A DNA stretch of 64,000 bases from Gordonia soli NBRC 108243 (GTDB lineage: Bacteria > Actinomycetota > Actinomycetes > Mycobacteriales > Mycobacteriaceae), in contig NZ_BANX01000026.1 in the NCBI RefSeq assembly GCF_000334455.1, forward strand, positions 1-64,000, written 5' to 3'. The notes beneath the pieces are model-generated. The model did no database searches. It saw only the letters and a program-made list of their open reading frames with translations, and was not told where the DNA came from. The position numbers and the translations under genes were made by a program. This document shows, in pieces, positions 25,848-34,959 of this stretch (position 1 is the first letter of the stretch; each line of letters opens with the position of its first letter).

Positions 25848-26060
25848 GTTTGTGCGTCTGGAGCGCGCCGAGGGACTCGTGATCCGGTCCGCGCGCTACG
25901 ACAAGAGCGACTCGGATGCGGTCACCGGGTTCAGGTGTTGGACTGCCGGCATCGGAGTGCGCCAACAAGCACGGCCAACCGATCATGCGCGGCGGCAAGA
26001 AGCTCGCCGAGGACCTCTCGCTGCCCCGGTTGCGGGAGACCTCGATCGACGACGACAACG
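25846..26060 (+). pseudogene. Frameshifted relaxase fragment
   Basis: Right after the DUF3560 relic the frame reads EFVRLERAEGLVIRSARYDK and SDSDAVTGF. A one-base shift near 25930 then gives LPASECANKHGQPIMRGGKK and LAEDLSLPRLRET. Joined, these fit the middle region of actinobacterial plasmid relaxases, in which an LERAGLLVRERY-type segment and a T-G-Y/F element lead to G-x-P-V-W-Y-G-G-G-x-L-A-x-D-L-T-L-P-R-L-R. Neither the catalytic N-terminus nor the rest is present. It is a relic of a conjugation module. Identification relies on remembered family motifs. Confidence 0.5.
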
Positions 26061-26394
26061 CCCGCGCCCAGCTTCAGCCCGACACTGCGCACGGGGGCGC
26101 GCACGAGCATCGCGCCGGAGGCGGGCGTTTTCCGAAGTCCGGTGCGGTAACAGCGTGTTGGCGAAGCTGTGGCGAGGACCGACAATGGCGAGGTGCTGAT
26201 GCCCGGGGTCGACACGAGTGACACCAGTCGATACGGGGATAGTCCTGTTTCCGGGACTTGAGGCGTCTGTGAGATATGGGTGAGGCTGGTGGGTGAGGCA
26301 GGTTGGGGCCGAGGCAGTGTGTGCCGGGGTGTGTCTGTCTCGACTCCATTCACTTGTAGCCCGGGGAGTCGGGCTCCGTCTCGAAGGCCGAAAC
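26061..26394. other. No supported gene
   Basis: This 334-base stretch between the relaxase relic and the PGRS-like gene has only weak, mutually overlapping frames. It should contain the promoter of the PGRS-like gene; GAAGG lies just before its ATG. Confidence 0.45.
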
Positions 26395-28164
26395 ATGAAG
26401 GTCCCTGCTGTCCTGGTTTCTGGTGGTGTCGCATCGGTTGCGGTTCCACTGGTGCTCACCGCACTGCACACTCCCACCTCGACACCGCCGGTGCATGCCC
26501 CGGTGTCGTGGGCCCATCAACTTAGCGCAGCATCCGCAGTGACAACGGGTACGCCGGTGGCGTTCAACGGTGGCCAGCTACGAGTGGTGGACTCCGCGGA
26601 GTTGTTGGCGGCAATCGCGGCCCGGGCCCAGACGGCGGAGGCGTCGACCGGGGCGCGTCAGTTTGCGATACGAGTCCAGTCCGCGATCACCCACATCACC
26701 GACAGAGCCTCGGCTGCTGGGGCAACACCTGTGGTGGCGGGACGCCCGACTGCCTCGACCGCGCTATCTGCGACGACGGCGCCCCGATCAGCGGGCTTGC
26801 CAGCACCGACCGCACCGACCCCGTCTGCGCCGGTGTTCACACCAGCGGCCGCGTTCATACCGGCCTCGGCGGTGTCGGTGCCTGCGGCGGTCGTCACCGG
26901 CAGCGACGGGCACGCACTGGTGCAGGCACTGTTCACCGTTACCCGCGACCCGGCTACCGGGCTACGGGTGCTCGGCCCGAACGGTGTGTTGTGGATCGGT
27001 GACGGCGCCGATGGCACCGCGCAGAACCCCACCGGCGGCCATGGCGGTCTGTTGTGGGGCAACGGCGGCAACGGTTACGCCGGCGGAAACGGCGGCAATG
27101 CTGGGCTGTTTGGCTCCGGCGGCGCTGGCGGTGTCGGCGTGTTGGGTGTCAACCACGGTGCCGGCGGTAACGGTGGGCGGGGCGGTGTGGTCTCGGGCAA
27201 TGGTGGAGTTGGTGGAGCCGGGGCGGATGCCGATGGCATCAGTTATCTCAACGCCGGAATCGGCGGCACCGGCGGCAACGCAGGCTTGTTCGGCGACGGC
27301 GGCGCCGGTGGCCGAGGCGGGACCGGGGCTACCGGAGCTGATGGTGTCAACCCCACCGGCGGGCCCACCCTGTCCGACCCCTCCCTCGACGGAGTCAACG
27401 GTGTTGGCAATGCAGACGGGGGTGACGGTGCCGACAGTCTCCAGTCCGGTGTCAACGGCGGTAACGGCGGTACGGGTGGCCAGTTCGGCCTGGCGGGCAA
27501 CGGCGGCAGTGGCGGGGCCGGTGGGCCCGGCGCGCACGGCGGAAATGGCGGCGCCGGCGGTGGCGGTGGCAACGCCGGTGACGGCGGCAACGGAGGGATC
27601 GGCGGCGTCGGCGGCAACGGAGGTCACGGCGGCAACGGAGGCAACGGCGCCCTGTCGGGTAACGGCGGTAACGGCGGCAACGCCGGAACCGGAGCAAACG
27701 GCGGCAACGGCGGCAACGCCGGAACCGGAGCGATCGGCGCAAACGGCGGCAACGGCGGTAACGGCGGCAACGGTGCGAACGCTGGCGGCGGTGGTAATGG
27801 GGCAGCTGGCGGCAACGGCGGCGCGGGTGGTTTTGTGGTGGGCAACGGTGGTACCGGGGGCAGCGGCGGTGCTGGTGGTACCGGTGGCAACGGAGCAACC
27901 GGTGGCAACGGTGGCAACGGTGGTGCCGGCAGCCGCGGGAACCCGGCGGGAGTCGGCGGCGACGGCGGCGACGGCGGGGCGGCAGGCAGCGGGGGCCAAG
28001 GGGGAGCTGGCGGAATCGGCGGCTACTCAGGAACCTTCGGCGCTGCGGGATCGAACGGCACCAGCGGCACTAGCGGGTCCGGGGGCCGCGGCGGAGCGGG
28101 CGGAACCGGTGGATCAGGCTCAACCGCAGGAAACGACGGTTCCACCGGCTCGGCATCAGACTAA
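26395..28164 (+). CDS. PGRS-like glycine-rich protein without a PE domain
   Basis: A 589-residue protein. Residues 1-45 hold a hydrophobic export-like segment ([19 protein letters not shown]). Residues 50-200 are a helical, Ala/Pro/Thr-rich region ([20 protein letters not shown]). [20 protein letters not shown] and [16 protein letters not shown] precede a ~370-residue tract of GG-x repeats ([27 protein letters not shown]) indistinguishable in style from mycobacterial PGRS domains. There is no PE (Pro-Glu) N-terminus and no PPE or ESX neighbour. ATG 26395 follows GAAGG. Surface exposure is likely; function unknown. The tract is internally repetitive and could vary in length between strains. 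Confidence 0.75.
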   Translation: MKVPAVLVSGGVASVAVPLVLTALHTPTSTPPVHAPVSWAHQLSAASAVTTGTPVAFNGGQLRVVDSAELLAAIAARAQTAEASTGARQFAIRVQSAITHITDRASAAGATPVVAGRPTASTALSATTAPRSAGLPAPTAPTPSAPVFTPAAAFIPASAVSVPAAVVTGSDGHALVQALFTVTRDPATGLRVLGPNGVLWIGDGADGTAQNPTGGHGGLLWGNGGNGYAGGNGGNAGLFGSGGAGGVGVLGVNHGAGGNGGRGGVVSGNGGVGGAGADADGISYLNAGIGGTGGNAGLFGDGGAGGRGGTGATGADGVNPTGGPTLSDPSLDGVNGVGNADGGDGADSLQSGVNGGNGGTGGQFGLAGNGGSGGAGGPGAHGGNGGAGGGGGNAGDGGNGGIGGVGGNGGHGGNGGNGALSGNGGNGGNAGTGANGGNGGNAGTGAIGANGGNGGNGGNGANAGGGGNGAAGGNGGAGGFVVGNGGTGGSGGAGGTGGNGATGGNGGNGGAGSRGNPAGVGGDGGDGGAAGSGGQGGAGGIGGYSGTFGAAGSNGTSGTSGSGGRGGAGGTGGSGSTAGNDGSTGSASD

Positions 28165-28456
28165 CCACCCAGGCAGCCCAACCAGTCTCCTTGTATGAGT
28201 CGACCACCGACAGGCGGGGGCATCACAAGCGTCACACCCCACCACGACTGTGCCGCTGTGAATATGCCATCCGCTGATGTGATGCAACTACGATCACCAG
28301 ACTGTCCGGTTTGTGAGGATGTGGCCCCGGGTCCCATCGGGGTGTCGTCGCGCTCTCGCCAGAGCCTGACGGGAGATCGAGCCCCCCGGTAGGACGCTCG
28401 GTGAGAGCCAGGCTCGGTCCAGACCCCAGCACGTCGACGGGAAGAGGGTGGTTGAG

Positions 28457-28620
28457 ATGGCGGGCGAGTTCGAGGTCTACGCCGGCAAGTTCCGGTTCCG
28501 GCTCAAGACTGGATACCGGCGAGATCATCGCGGTCGGCGAGGCATATGAATCGAAATCCTCAGCGCTGAACGGGATCGAATCGGCCAAACGCAATGCCCC
28601 CGACGCCGCCGTTCGAAGAC
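28457..28620 (+). pseudogene. YegP/DUF1508-like gene, frameshifted
   Basis: ATG 28457 reads MAGEFEVYAGKFRFRLKTG. A one-base shift near 28507-28512 then continues as TGEIIAVGEAYESKSSALNG followed by IESAKRNAPDAAV. Together this is a complete DUF1508 (YegP) unit, a ~55-residue fold in stress-associated small proteins. In the original frame a stop arrives soon after the shift. Sequence after DAAV drifts without a family pattern. Either a sequencing indel or a genuine pseudogene at the edge of the accessory region. Confidence 0.7.
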
Positions 28621-28884
28621 CAAACCATCTGGACGACCTCACTATCGGACCCAGCGCGAGACCCACGACGCGGCGCGCGGCTTCGCCGAGAACAGTGGTG
28701 GAGGTGAGGTGCGCGATCATCGCAAGGACAACAATCAGATTCGCAACTCCGACACCATCGGCAAGACGGACCCCTACCCGCCGGAGGGGTAGGTGAGCCG
28801 TCTGCGCCCGGCTGGTGGGCGCTTGAGGTCAAAGCCGCGACGCTAACGCGCCACGCAAGGAGAAGCTCACGATGCGGCCGGGTG
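28621..28884. other. No supported gene
   Basis: The sequence following the yegP-like unit has no recognisable coding content. It is convergent with the end of the secreted-protein operon at 28885. Confidence 0.4.
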
Positions 28885-29379
28885 TCAGGGAGCGAGGAGA
28901 CCGCCCACTCCCGGAAGGGTTGCAGGTGCCGCCGCGGGCACGATCAAAGTGATCGCCACCGGTCCCGAGCCAGTCGCTGCTGTGGTGAACAGCCCGGGAT
29001 AGTTCGGATCGCCGAAACTGCACGGTTGGACGTGGGCCACGCCCGTGCGCCCGTTGCTCACGTTGGCCCAATGTAGCTGCACCGGACGATAGGCAGCGTT
29101 AGTCGAGCACAATGATCCGCCACCTACGCTGAAGGTCACCGTGCCTGGTTGGTCACTCGAGGCGTAGACGACCGCGAGCCACGGTGTAGGCACCAACAGG
29201 CCACTGACGGTGATACCGGTGGCCGGTACATGCCACACGGGAACCTTTGTCCCAGTCACACGCTGAGGCTCGTCCGCTGTAGCTGTACCGGCTCCCGCCC
29301 CGGCCACTCCGAGGGTTGCCAGGGTGATCGCTGCACCCATTGCGGCCAGCTTCCGTTTCCAACCAGTGCGCATGGTCAT
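28885..29379 (-). CDS. Small exported protein, last gene of operon
   Basis: A 164-residue protein with a classical signal peptide (KRKLAAMGAAITLATLGVAG, cleavage near TATA-DE). The mature part contains GTVTFSVGGGSLCST and VAHVQPCSF, whose two cysteines can pair, and strand-rich segments such as AITLIVPAA. It ends in a proline/glycine tail. No family recognised. It lies downstream of another exported protein, a winged-helix regulator and a membrane protein, all on the minus strand with overlaps upstream, so it likely shares their transcript. Similar small two-cysteine beta proteins are abundant in Gordonia-type genomes (general impression). Confidence 0.7.
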   Translation of the reverse strand: MTMRTGWKRKLAAMGAAITLATLGVAGAGAGTATADEPQRVTGTKVPVWHVPATGITVSGLLVPTPWLAVVYASSDQPGTVTFSVGGGSLCSTNAAYRPVQLHWANVSNGRTGVAHVQPCSFGDPNYPGLFTTAATGSGPVAITLIVPAAAPATLPGVGGLLAP

Positions 29380-29422
29380 CTCTTTCCGTTGTCCGATGAT
29401 GGATATGTAGCGGCCGGGGAGG

Positions 29423-29878
29423 TCAGCGGATGGTGGCGGTGCCGGTGCACGTCGGTGCCGGCAGCGTCAGGAGCGCGCCTCGGTTGACTGCGGTGGTGGT
29501 GAATCGCACAGGGCCGCTGCCGGTGTGGATGCTGGTAGCGAATCCGCCGCCCCCGCCGCCACGCTCGAATCGCGCGACGACCTCACCGGCTGCACCGGTG
29601 CGCAGGTTCTTCCACCGCACTGTGCCGTCGGTGTGGTATCCCCAGATGCTGACATTGCCCCAGACCACCCCGGCCAGGCCCAGCCCATCTGCTGTGATGG
29701 TGAGTCCGCCACGGTCGGGGAAGTCGATGATGTTGGGGCTCAGGCCGATGCAGTGCTGGGCAACGTACTGGCTCGTGTGGTAGCTATCGGCGGAGCTGGG
29801 GCCGGCCTCGGTCATTGTCGATAGTCCGCACGCAGCGATTGCACACGCGCTGATACGTGTTGTCCTACCGAGGTTCAT
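29423..29878 (-). CDS. Exported beta-rich protein
   Basis: A 151-residue protein. ATG 29878 (MNLGRTTRISACAIAACGLS) gives a short signal peptide, with cleavage near SSA-DS. Mature segments: YVAQHCIGLSPNIIDFPDRG, GVVWGNVSIWGYHTDGTVRW, ERGGGGGGFATSIHTGSGPV and a final TLPAPTCTGTATIR, giving a cysteine pair. ATG 29878 lies inside the 3' end of the upstream regulator gene, a 14-base overlap, implying translational coupling. No family recognised. Beta-strand content and a disulfide suggest a stable envelope protein. Confidence 0.65.
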   Translation of the reverse strand: MNLGRTTRISACAIAACGLSTMTEAGPSSADSYHTSQYVAQHCIGLSPNIIDFPDRGGLTITADGLGLAGVVWGNVSIWGYHTDGTVRWKNLRTGAAGEVVARFERGGGGGGFATSIHTGSGPVRFTTTAVNRGALLTLPAPTCTGTATIR

Positions 29879-30227
29879 GGGTACGGTTCCGTTCCGTCGC
29901 AACGTGGTCCTGTGACGAGGTCTCGCCGGGGTCGCCGGCGATGATGCGTAGCGCGAGTATGTGACTGTCGAAGGCGTGACGGCCGTTGGCGGTCAGCGAC
30001 AACCAGGTCAATCGCCGCGCGTCAGTGCGACGCGTTGAGGCTGCCCGCGTGGAGGCGACATAGCCAGCGTTGATGAGCGTCTTGAGGTGCTTGGACAGCG
30101 TGGCGTCGGAAATGTCGAGCGCTGTTCGCAGAACCGAAAAGTCGAGACGGTCCACGGGGTTGAGCAGCCCGCAGATCCGCAGACGCACAGGCGCGTGAAT
30201 CACCGTGTCGAATCGTGGCTCAAGCAC
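29865..30227 (-). CDS. Winged-helix (HTH_34-type) regulator
   Basis: A 120-residue regulator. PRFDTVIHAPVRLRICGLLN and FSVLRTALDISDATLSKHLK match the small MarR/ArsR-like winged-helix family in which recognition is by D-x-x-L-S-K-H-L-K. The wing GYVASTRAASTRRTDARRL and TWLSLTANGRHAF follow. GTG 30227 overlaps the upstream membrane-protein stop by eight bases. The same membrane protein plus regulator pairing occurs at 40099-40874, where the recognition helix is SDSALSKQLSTLEEAGYV. It likely controls its own operon. No ligand-binding cysteine is obvious. Confidence 0.75.
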   Translation of the reverse strand: MLEPRFDTVIHAPVRLRICGLLNPVDRLDFSVLRTALDISDATLSKHLKTLINAGYVASTRAASTRRTDARRLTWLSLTANGRHAFDSHILALRIIAGDPGETSSQDHVATERNRTHEPR

Positions 30228-30687
30228 TGTGCAAATTCCTGATCGCGCCACGATACGACGCTGCGGCCCCAGCCATAGCCACCACGAACGCCGCCGCACT
30301 CGTCAACGCGACCGGCCAGTGATGCCCGGAAGCCACCAACCCCAACGACACGCTGTAGAGCGCCATGCACACGATCACCACTCCTACCGCCGCAGTGATC
30401 GCTGCGACTCCCCACGAACGGAACCGCACCCCAATCACACGACGAACCAAGTAGCCCAAGATCACCACCGCGACCAAAGCCGCCATCCCCAGCATCGGAG
30501 GCTCGTAGTTGCCCCCAGGATTCGTCGTCGCCGCCGAAGCAACCCCCACACCGCCAGCAGCACCAAAGCCCGCCAACACCAACGGCGAAACCCGGGCCCG
30601 CTGCACTAGACGCTCCCGATCCGCGTGCAAGTCACGCAAGCTCTTCTCGGCATCGTCAGGGAAGCACCCCGAGAACTCGCTTTCCAT
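30220..30687 (-). CDS. Four-helix membrane protein paired with regulator
   Basis: A 155-residue protein. A charged cytoplasmic N-terminus (DDAEKSLRDLHADRERLVQR) is followed by membrane segments VSPLVLAGFGAAGGVGVAS, MLGMAALVAVVILGYLV, WGVAAITAAVGVVIVCMAL and WPVALTSAAAFVVAMAGA. The start is ATG 30687. The unrelated protein at 40099 has the same order: a short heptad-like N-terminus with AxxALxxxxxxR spacing, then four helices. Both precede a small winged-helix gene with start-stop overlap. Function unknown; possibly a membrane sensor for the regulator. Confidence 0.7.
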   Translation of the reverse strand: MESEFSGCFPDDAEKSLRDLHADRERLVQRARVSPLVLAGFGAAGGVGVASAATTNPGGNYEPPMLGMAALVAVVILGYLVRRVIGVRFRSWGVAAITAAVGVVIVCMALYSVSLGLVASGHHWPVALTSAAAFVVAMAGAAASYRGAIRNLHSA

Positions 30688-30782
30688 AACGGCAACACTA
30701 AAGATCATTTTCCAGGATGGCAACCAACTGGGGTAGGCAATCGCCGCGGCTTGCCGCTCCCCAACGTCGGTGGTCAGAATTA

Positions 30783-31193
30783 CTAGTCGAGGATTGCGGT
30801 GACCTCCAGTTCGACCAGCACGGCTGGTTCGAAGAGGTGCTCGACGCCGATGAGTGATGCGGGTGGCATTGGCATTGGGAGGCCGATTTCGTCGGCAACG
30901 GAGTCGGCGCCATCCATAAATGGACCGATCTGGTCGGGCGTCCAGGATGTCACGTAGAAGGTCATCCGGACTACGTTGTCGAACGTCGCGCCGGCTCCAG
31001 CAAGGGCTGTTGCGGTGTTCCGCAGGGTCTGCGCGACTTGCCCTGCGAGATCGTCGGCGTCGACCGGTGGGCCTGCAGGGACGCTCGCTGTCTGGCCCGC
31101 TACGTACACGATCCGGGTTCCGGTACCGACGGCGACGTGATGGTATGGCGTCGGCTGAAGAAGGCCTTGCGGGCTGAATCGTCGTACTGCCAT
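30783..31193 (-). CDS. RidA/YjgF-family protein
   Basis: A 136-residue trimeric enamine/imine deaminase-like protein. Typical segments: YVAGQTASVPAGPPVDADDL, then VAQTLRNTATALAGAGATFD, VVRMTFYVTSW and ASLIGVEHLFEPAVLVELEV. The arginine usually placed in the R-x-A/V-V motif before the last strand is not in its canonical context (ASLIGV), so it may be one of the divergent RidA subgroups. ATG 31193. Divergently transcribed from an HxlR regulator that may control it, with 68 bases between. Confidence 0.85.
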   Translation of the reverse strand: MAVRRFSPQGLLQPTPYHHVAVGTGTRIVYVAGQTASVPAGPPVDADDLAGQVAQTLRNTATALAGAGATFDNVVRMTFYVTSWTPDQIGPFMDGADSVADEIGLPMPMPPASLIGVEHLFEPAVLVELEVTAILD

Positions 31194-31261
31194 GTTCGTC
31201 GCTCCCGTGTCGTGGTCGGCTGAGCTCCTCGAGAGCCCGGTATCTATGTGATACTTGGTTG

Positions 31262-31672
31262 ATGGCAGACACTTCAAGGTGGCCAGGTTTCGTGGTTGAT
31301 ACGACGTTGCATGAAGGTCGGTTCGACATTGGGCACGCACACCGGGAACTGCTCGACCAGGTGCTGGACAAGTGGTCGCTCAGTGTCCTGAATGAGCTGT
31401 GCGAGAGGCCCTGTCGTTTCAGTGAGCTGCGGCGTGCGATCCCGGCTGTGACGCAGAAGTCGTTGACCGCCACGCTTCGCCGGTTGGAGCGGAACGGCAT
31501 CGTCGATCGGCGGCTGTTGAGTTCTCGCCCGGTCGCGATCGAGTACCGGATCACGCCGCTGGGCAAGACTCTCCGGCAGCCGGTCGAGGTTTTGTTGGAG
31601 TGGGTATCGGAGCACCGAGCAGCGATTGAGCGTGCTCGGGTGACCTTCGACGCTGGCGACGATGCGAACTAG
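31262..31672 (+). CDS. HxlR-family regulator
   Basis: A 136-residue winged-helix regulator: LLDQVLDKWSLSVLNELCER, then RFSELRRAIPAVTQKSLTAT, LRRLERNGIVDRRLL and IEYRITPLGKTLRQP. This is the canonical HxlR order (D-K-W...F-x-E-L...I-x-G/P-V-T-x-K-x-L...L-x-x-L-x-x-x-G-I/L-V-x-R). ATG 31262 is preferred to the TTG three bases before. It is divergent from ridA and followed by an oxidoreductase gene on the same strand. HxlR proteins often sense quinones, aldehydes or redox stress; the neighbouring quinone-reductase-like enzyme fits that. Confidence 0.85.
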   Translation: MADTSRWPGFVVDTTLHEGRFDIGHAHRELLDQVLDKWSLSVLNELCERPCRFSELRRAIPAVTQKSLTATLRRLERNGIVDRRLLSSRPVAIEYRITPLGKTLRQPVEVLLEWVSEHRAAIERARVTFDAGDDAN

Positions 31673-31848
31673 TGGCGCTGGGCACCCAGCTCAGGGCTCC
31701 TGATGTTGCTCTGTGTTGCTTGAACGAAAGAACAACGAGCTCCGTACGGGGCGGGGAAACGGCGGTAGTCCGGGTGTGGAATGCGGATGCGGGTGCGCTG
31801 GTTGACGTTCACAAAAGGGCGATAGGAACGTAATGAGAGAGAACTAGC

Positions 31849-32781
31849 GTGCTGGCATGGACGACGAGCCCGGGTTCACCAGGTGGACTGCTTCTTCGCG
31901 AGGTGGACGAGCCCGTGCCGCTGCCGGACGAGCTGGTTGTACGGGTGGAGGCGGTCGCACCTAATCCAGGGGACCTCGCCGCGCTCACCGGGGCACCCCC
32001 GGGGGCGATACCGGGATGGGATGGCAGCGGGGTCGTTCTGCAAGCCGCAGCCGACGGGCAGGGTCTGAGTGTTGGTGAACGTGTCGTGTTTCTTGGGCTG
32101 GCTGCCCGTGGTTGGGCGCAGCGGCGGGCGGTTCCCCGTGCGATGACCGCCGCGGCTCCCGCCGACGCTTCGTGGGAGCAGCTCGCCACCCTCCCGGTGC
32201 CGGCGACAAGTGCTCTGCGTGCCGTGCGGAGGTTCGGTTCGCTCCTCGGGCGACGTCTACTCATTGTCGGTGCCACGAGCGCGGTTGGGCGGTTCGCCGT
32301 GCAGTTGGCGGCGCGTTCAGGGGCTGTCGTCGTCGCCGTGGCACGCGACCAGTCGCAACACGCGGAACTCCATCGTCTCGGCGCGCATGAAACCCACACT
32401 GACCTGAATTCGGTCAGTCCAGGGGTGTACGGCGCGATTGACATGATCGGCGGACGACACCTCGTTCAGACCTATGCACTGCTCGACCGCGGAGGGACAG
32501 TCATCGCCCTCGGGCACGCTGCGGGAGCCGATGAACACTTCCCGTTCGGAGCCTTTGTCGCGGACCCCGCAACGTACGATCGAGCGATCACGAGCTTCTT
32601 CCTCGGATCGGAACCCGAGCTGGCCAAGGAGATGACCTATCTCGCAGCGGACCGCGAGCTCCAATTCGGCGAGCTGGATGTCAAGGCTTGGACCGAGTTG
32701 GCCGCCTGGATCGCAGCAGGCGCACCTCGGCCTTCGGGACGGACTGTCTTCACTGTCGATCACGAGGAACCTGTGAGCTGA
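31849..32781 (+). CDS. MDR-type quinone reductase-like oxidoreductase
   Basis: A 310-residue medium-chain dehydrogenase/reductase without structural zinc. GroES-like N-terminal part: VPLPDELVVRVEAVAPNPGD, then PGWDGSGVVLQAA and LSVGERVVFL. Nucleotide-binding fold: LLIVGATSAVGRFAVQLAAR (A-x-x-x-V-G), then GGTVIALGHAAG. It probably reduces quinones or alkenals with NADPH. GTG 31849; no strong ribosome site seen. It follows the HxlR gene after 176 bases and may be part of its regulon. Confidence 0.85.
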   Translation: MLAWTTSPGSPGGLLLREVDEPVPLPDELVVRVEAVAPNPGDLAALTGAPPGAIPGWDGSGVVLQAAADGQGLSVGERVVFLGLAARGWAQRRAVPRAMTAAAPADASWEQLATLPVPATSALRAVRRFGSLLGRRLLIVGATSAVGRFAVQLAARSGAVVVAVARDQSQHAELHRLGAHETHTDLNSVSPGVYGAIDMIGGRHLVQTYALLDRGGTVIALGHAAGADEHFPFGAFVADPATYDRAITSFFLGSEPELAKEMTYLAADRELQFGELDVKAWTELAAWIAAGAPRPSGRTVFTVDHEEPVS

Positions 32782-33099
32782 CCGACAACGGCAGTCAGGC
32801 TCGGCGCTCACATCGCCAACGAGTGAAGTGGCGGCGTTGCCGGCGCACCGACCGAAGCTCGTCACTCGGAGCACCTGGAGCGCCGTGCAACGAGGACCGT
32901 TGCGTCGCTCCGGGAGCCCGACTCCTCCGAGTCGATGGCTGAGGATCTGTGCGACGCCTGAGGTGAAATCGCTCTATACGCCGCAGAGGTTGAGCGGCGC
33001 GCGCTCGCCAATAGACGCAGTCGCCGTCAGTTCTAAACATGCTGCGCCCCAACGTATTTGCGCCACGAATAGATACTCGTGTCAACTGACCGCTACGCC
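32782..33099. other. Convergent intergenic region, no gene
   Basis: These 318 bases lie between the oxidoreductase end and the convergent exported-protein gene. No supported frame and no obvious terminator hairpin were seen. Confidence 0.45.
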
Positions 33100-33675
33100 C
33101 TAGTTGTTCTTCAACGGCTTCGGCGGTCGGGCGACGAGGGTTTCGCCGGTTTGCGTTACCGGGACATCCTCGAATCCAGCTCTCACTGTCAGAACCTGAT
33201 TGACGTACACGAAATTGATCTCGTCGTGCTTGGTGTAGCTGTAACGCCTGTCGCCGGAGTCGGCCTGCACGATCAGTTCCCACCGCCCTCGGCTGGGCTG
33301 CTGGGCGCAGCCGTTGAAGACGCTCTGGTCGGCGACCATGAAGATCTCGTCATTCCGAAGGGATACGGGGGTATGGGACGGTACCGATTGCGTGAAGCTG
33401 AACCTCGTCGTCTTGTCCTCGACGCAGGCGATTTCACCCTTCACGGTGTACGGAGACACGGTGATCGTCCAGGTCGTGGGGACGGTGGTCTCCGGTAGTT
33501 CCCACTTGAGATGTCGGAAAACGCGAGCAGACCCGACGCCTGGTCCCTCGGACGATCCGAAATTCGGAAACGTCACCGTCGGTGTCGCAGAGGCCGAAGC
33601 AGCTGTCGCTATACCGGTTGATGCGACCACACCGACGGCAATGGCGATCGCGGCAAAGCGAGAATGAACTGACAC
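33100..33675 (-). CDS. Exported protein
   Basis: A 191-residue protein. GTG 33675 is chosen for the GAGGTGG ribosome site and because it directly starts the signal peptide (SRFAAIAIAVGVVASTGIAT, cleavage near ASA-TP). Mature segments: FPNFGSSEGPGVGSARVFR, TWTITVSPYTVKGEIACVED and DQSVFNGCAQQPSRGRWEL (two cysteines), and VNQVLTVRAGFEDVPV. Beta-rich and probably disulfide-linked. No family recognised. Single-gene unit on the minus strand. Confidence 0.7.
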   Translation of the reverse strand: MSVHSRFAAIAIAVGVVASTGIATAASASATPTVTFPNFGSSEGPGVGSARVFRHLKWELPETTVPTTWTITVSPYTVKGEIACVEDKTTRFSFTQSVPSHTPVSLRNDEIFMVADQSVFNGCAQQPSRGRWELIVQADSGDRRYSYTKHDEINFVYVNQVLTVRAGFEDVPVTQTGETLVARPPKPLKNN

Positions 33676-33877
33676 GTTGTGAACCACCTCATCATGTGCG
33701 ACGTTCGAGCATCGACGTCGCGGTGAGCCCAATCGGACGCTTCGCACATGGTTGCGGAGACTCCACAAACTCAGCACCACCGATTCTCAGGATATTCTCT
33801 GTGGCCGCGCGATGGCGGCATGATGACCAGTTCGACCGCCGGCGACGAGGGGCCTGTCGCGGTGATAGCCGCCGATA

Positions 33878-34714
33878 TCACGGAGCCTGCCTCCACCAAG
33901 CGATGACGTAGATCGCCAGCGAAGCAACGAGCCCGCCGAGAACCCACAGCACCACCGAGTAGTCGACCCACGATCCGAACGGAGGCGCTCCCGGGAAGAT
34001 GTTGCGCAGCGGCAGCACTGCGAACAGCATCACCGCAAACCACGTCACCATCGGCGGCTGAAACGCCTTGCGGCGACGGATGGTCTGGATCGATACGAAC
34101 AGTGTGCAGATTGGCAGGATCACCAGCATTGCGCACAACGAGAGGTCGAACATCAGGGACCCGACCGTCCGTGACGATGTGATCGTGAATGCCTGTCCTC
34201 CGGTGGCATCGCCGCCGTCGGCCCGGATGTTCCAACCGGCGATCGAATCGGTGACTGCTACCTCCGCCGGCAACTCGACATCGTTCGGACCGAACGCGCG
34301 CACCGTCTCCGGCTCCGATACGTATTGGTCGAACGGCCAGAGTCGGATGTCGCCATCGGTGTACAACGAGACCGGCAGAACTCCTGGCCGTGTACCGGCG
34401 GCGAACTTCAACTCAGTCGGCGAGACAACCGGCGAGATGTCGATCGTCAGATCGTCTTTGAGGTCTCCCCTGGCGTCGAGCAGATCGGCACCGGGATATA
34501 CCGACAGGTGGCCGCCGACCTCGAAGGCTGCACCGTCCACAGAATCGATGTCGAGGTACACCAATACCCCGTTCGCGGCTGGTGAACGCGTGTCCGGCTC
34601 GTCACCGGATCCATCGGCGGCATAGACCGCCAACACGATCGCATAGACGATGAGCAGGCCGATCACAATCGCCGCACCCCTGAGCCACGCCCGCCGCCTG
34701 CCTGTCTCAGCCAT
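33878..34714 (-). CDS. DUF4436-type membrane protein
   Basis: A 278-residue protein. N-terminal helix AAIVIGLLIVYAIVLAVYAA, an extracytoplasmic beta domain (GVLVYLDIDSVDGAAFEVGG, LPVSLYTDGDIRLWPFDQY), then three membrane segments: LCAMLVILPICTLFVSI, TWFAVMLFAVLPLRNIFPG and VLWVLGGLVASLAIYVIAWW. The W-P-F-D-x-Y and PGAPPxG motifs are hallmarks of the DUF4436 family common in Mycobacteriales. ATG 34714. The role is unknown; the layout resembles a membrane-anchored sensor or envelope factor. Monocistronic by spacing. Confidence 0.8.
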   Translation of the reverse strand: MAETGRRRAWLRGAAIVIGLLIVYAIVLAVYAADGSGDEPDTRSPAANGVLVYLDIDSVDGAAFEVGGHLSVYPGADLLDARGDLKDDLTIDISPVVSPTELKFAAGTRPGVLPVSLYTDGDIRLWPFDQYVSEPETVRAFGPNDVELPAEVAVTDSIAGWNIRADGGDATGGQAFTITSSRTVGSLMFDLSLCAMLVILPICTLFVSIQTIRRRKAFQPPMVTWFAVMLFAVLPLRNIFPGAPPFGSWVDYSVVLWVLGGLVASLAIYVIAWWRQAP

Positions 34715-34959
34715 ACGCGCGCCTCCACGAACATCACCATTGGGCGGCCGGGAACGGCGCCGGCTGCCGGTGAGTGTATCGCTACCACTCAGCCGCGGAG
34801 GGGATCTGACAGCCGTCTCAACTCCGGCCGGTCGCCTACTGCACTCCCCTACGCCCGCGCCGGGTGCGTCCACAGAGTACCCTCGCCGCACGCAGGCACC
34901 GATGAATTCTGTCCACCAGGGTGGTCTGTACCTCGACCACAACTCTCGGGAGGCAGACC

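Noticed and set aside
26962..27999. Alanine/threonine-rich and proline-rich minus-strand frames
   Set aside because: They are complements of the GGC-GGC repeats of the PGRS-like gene.
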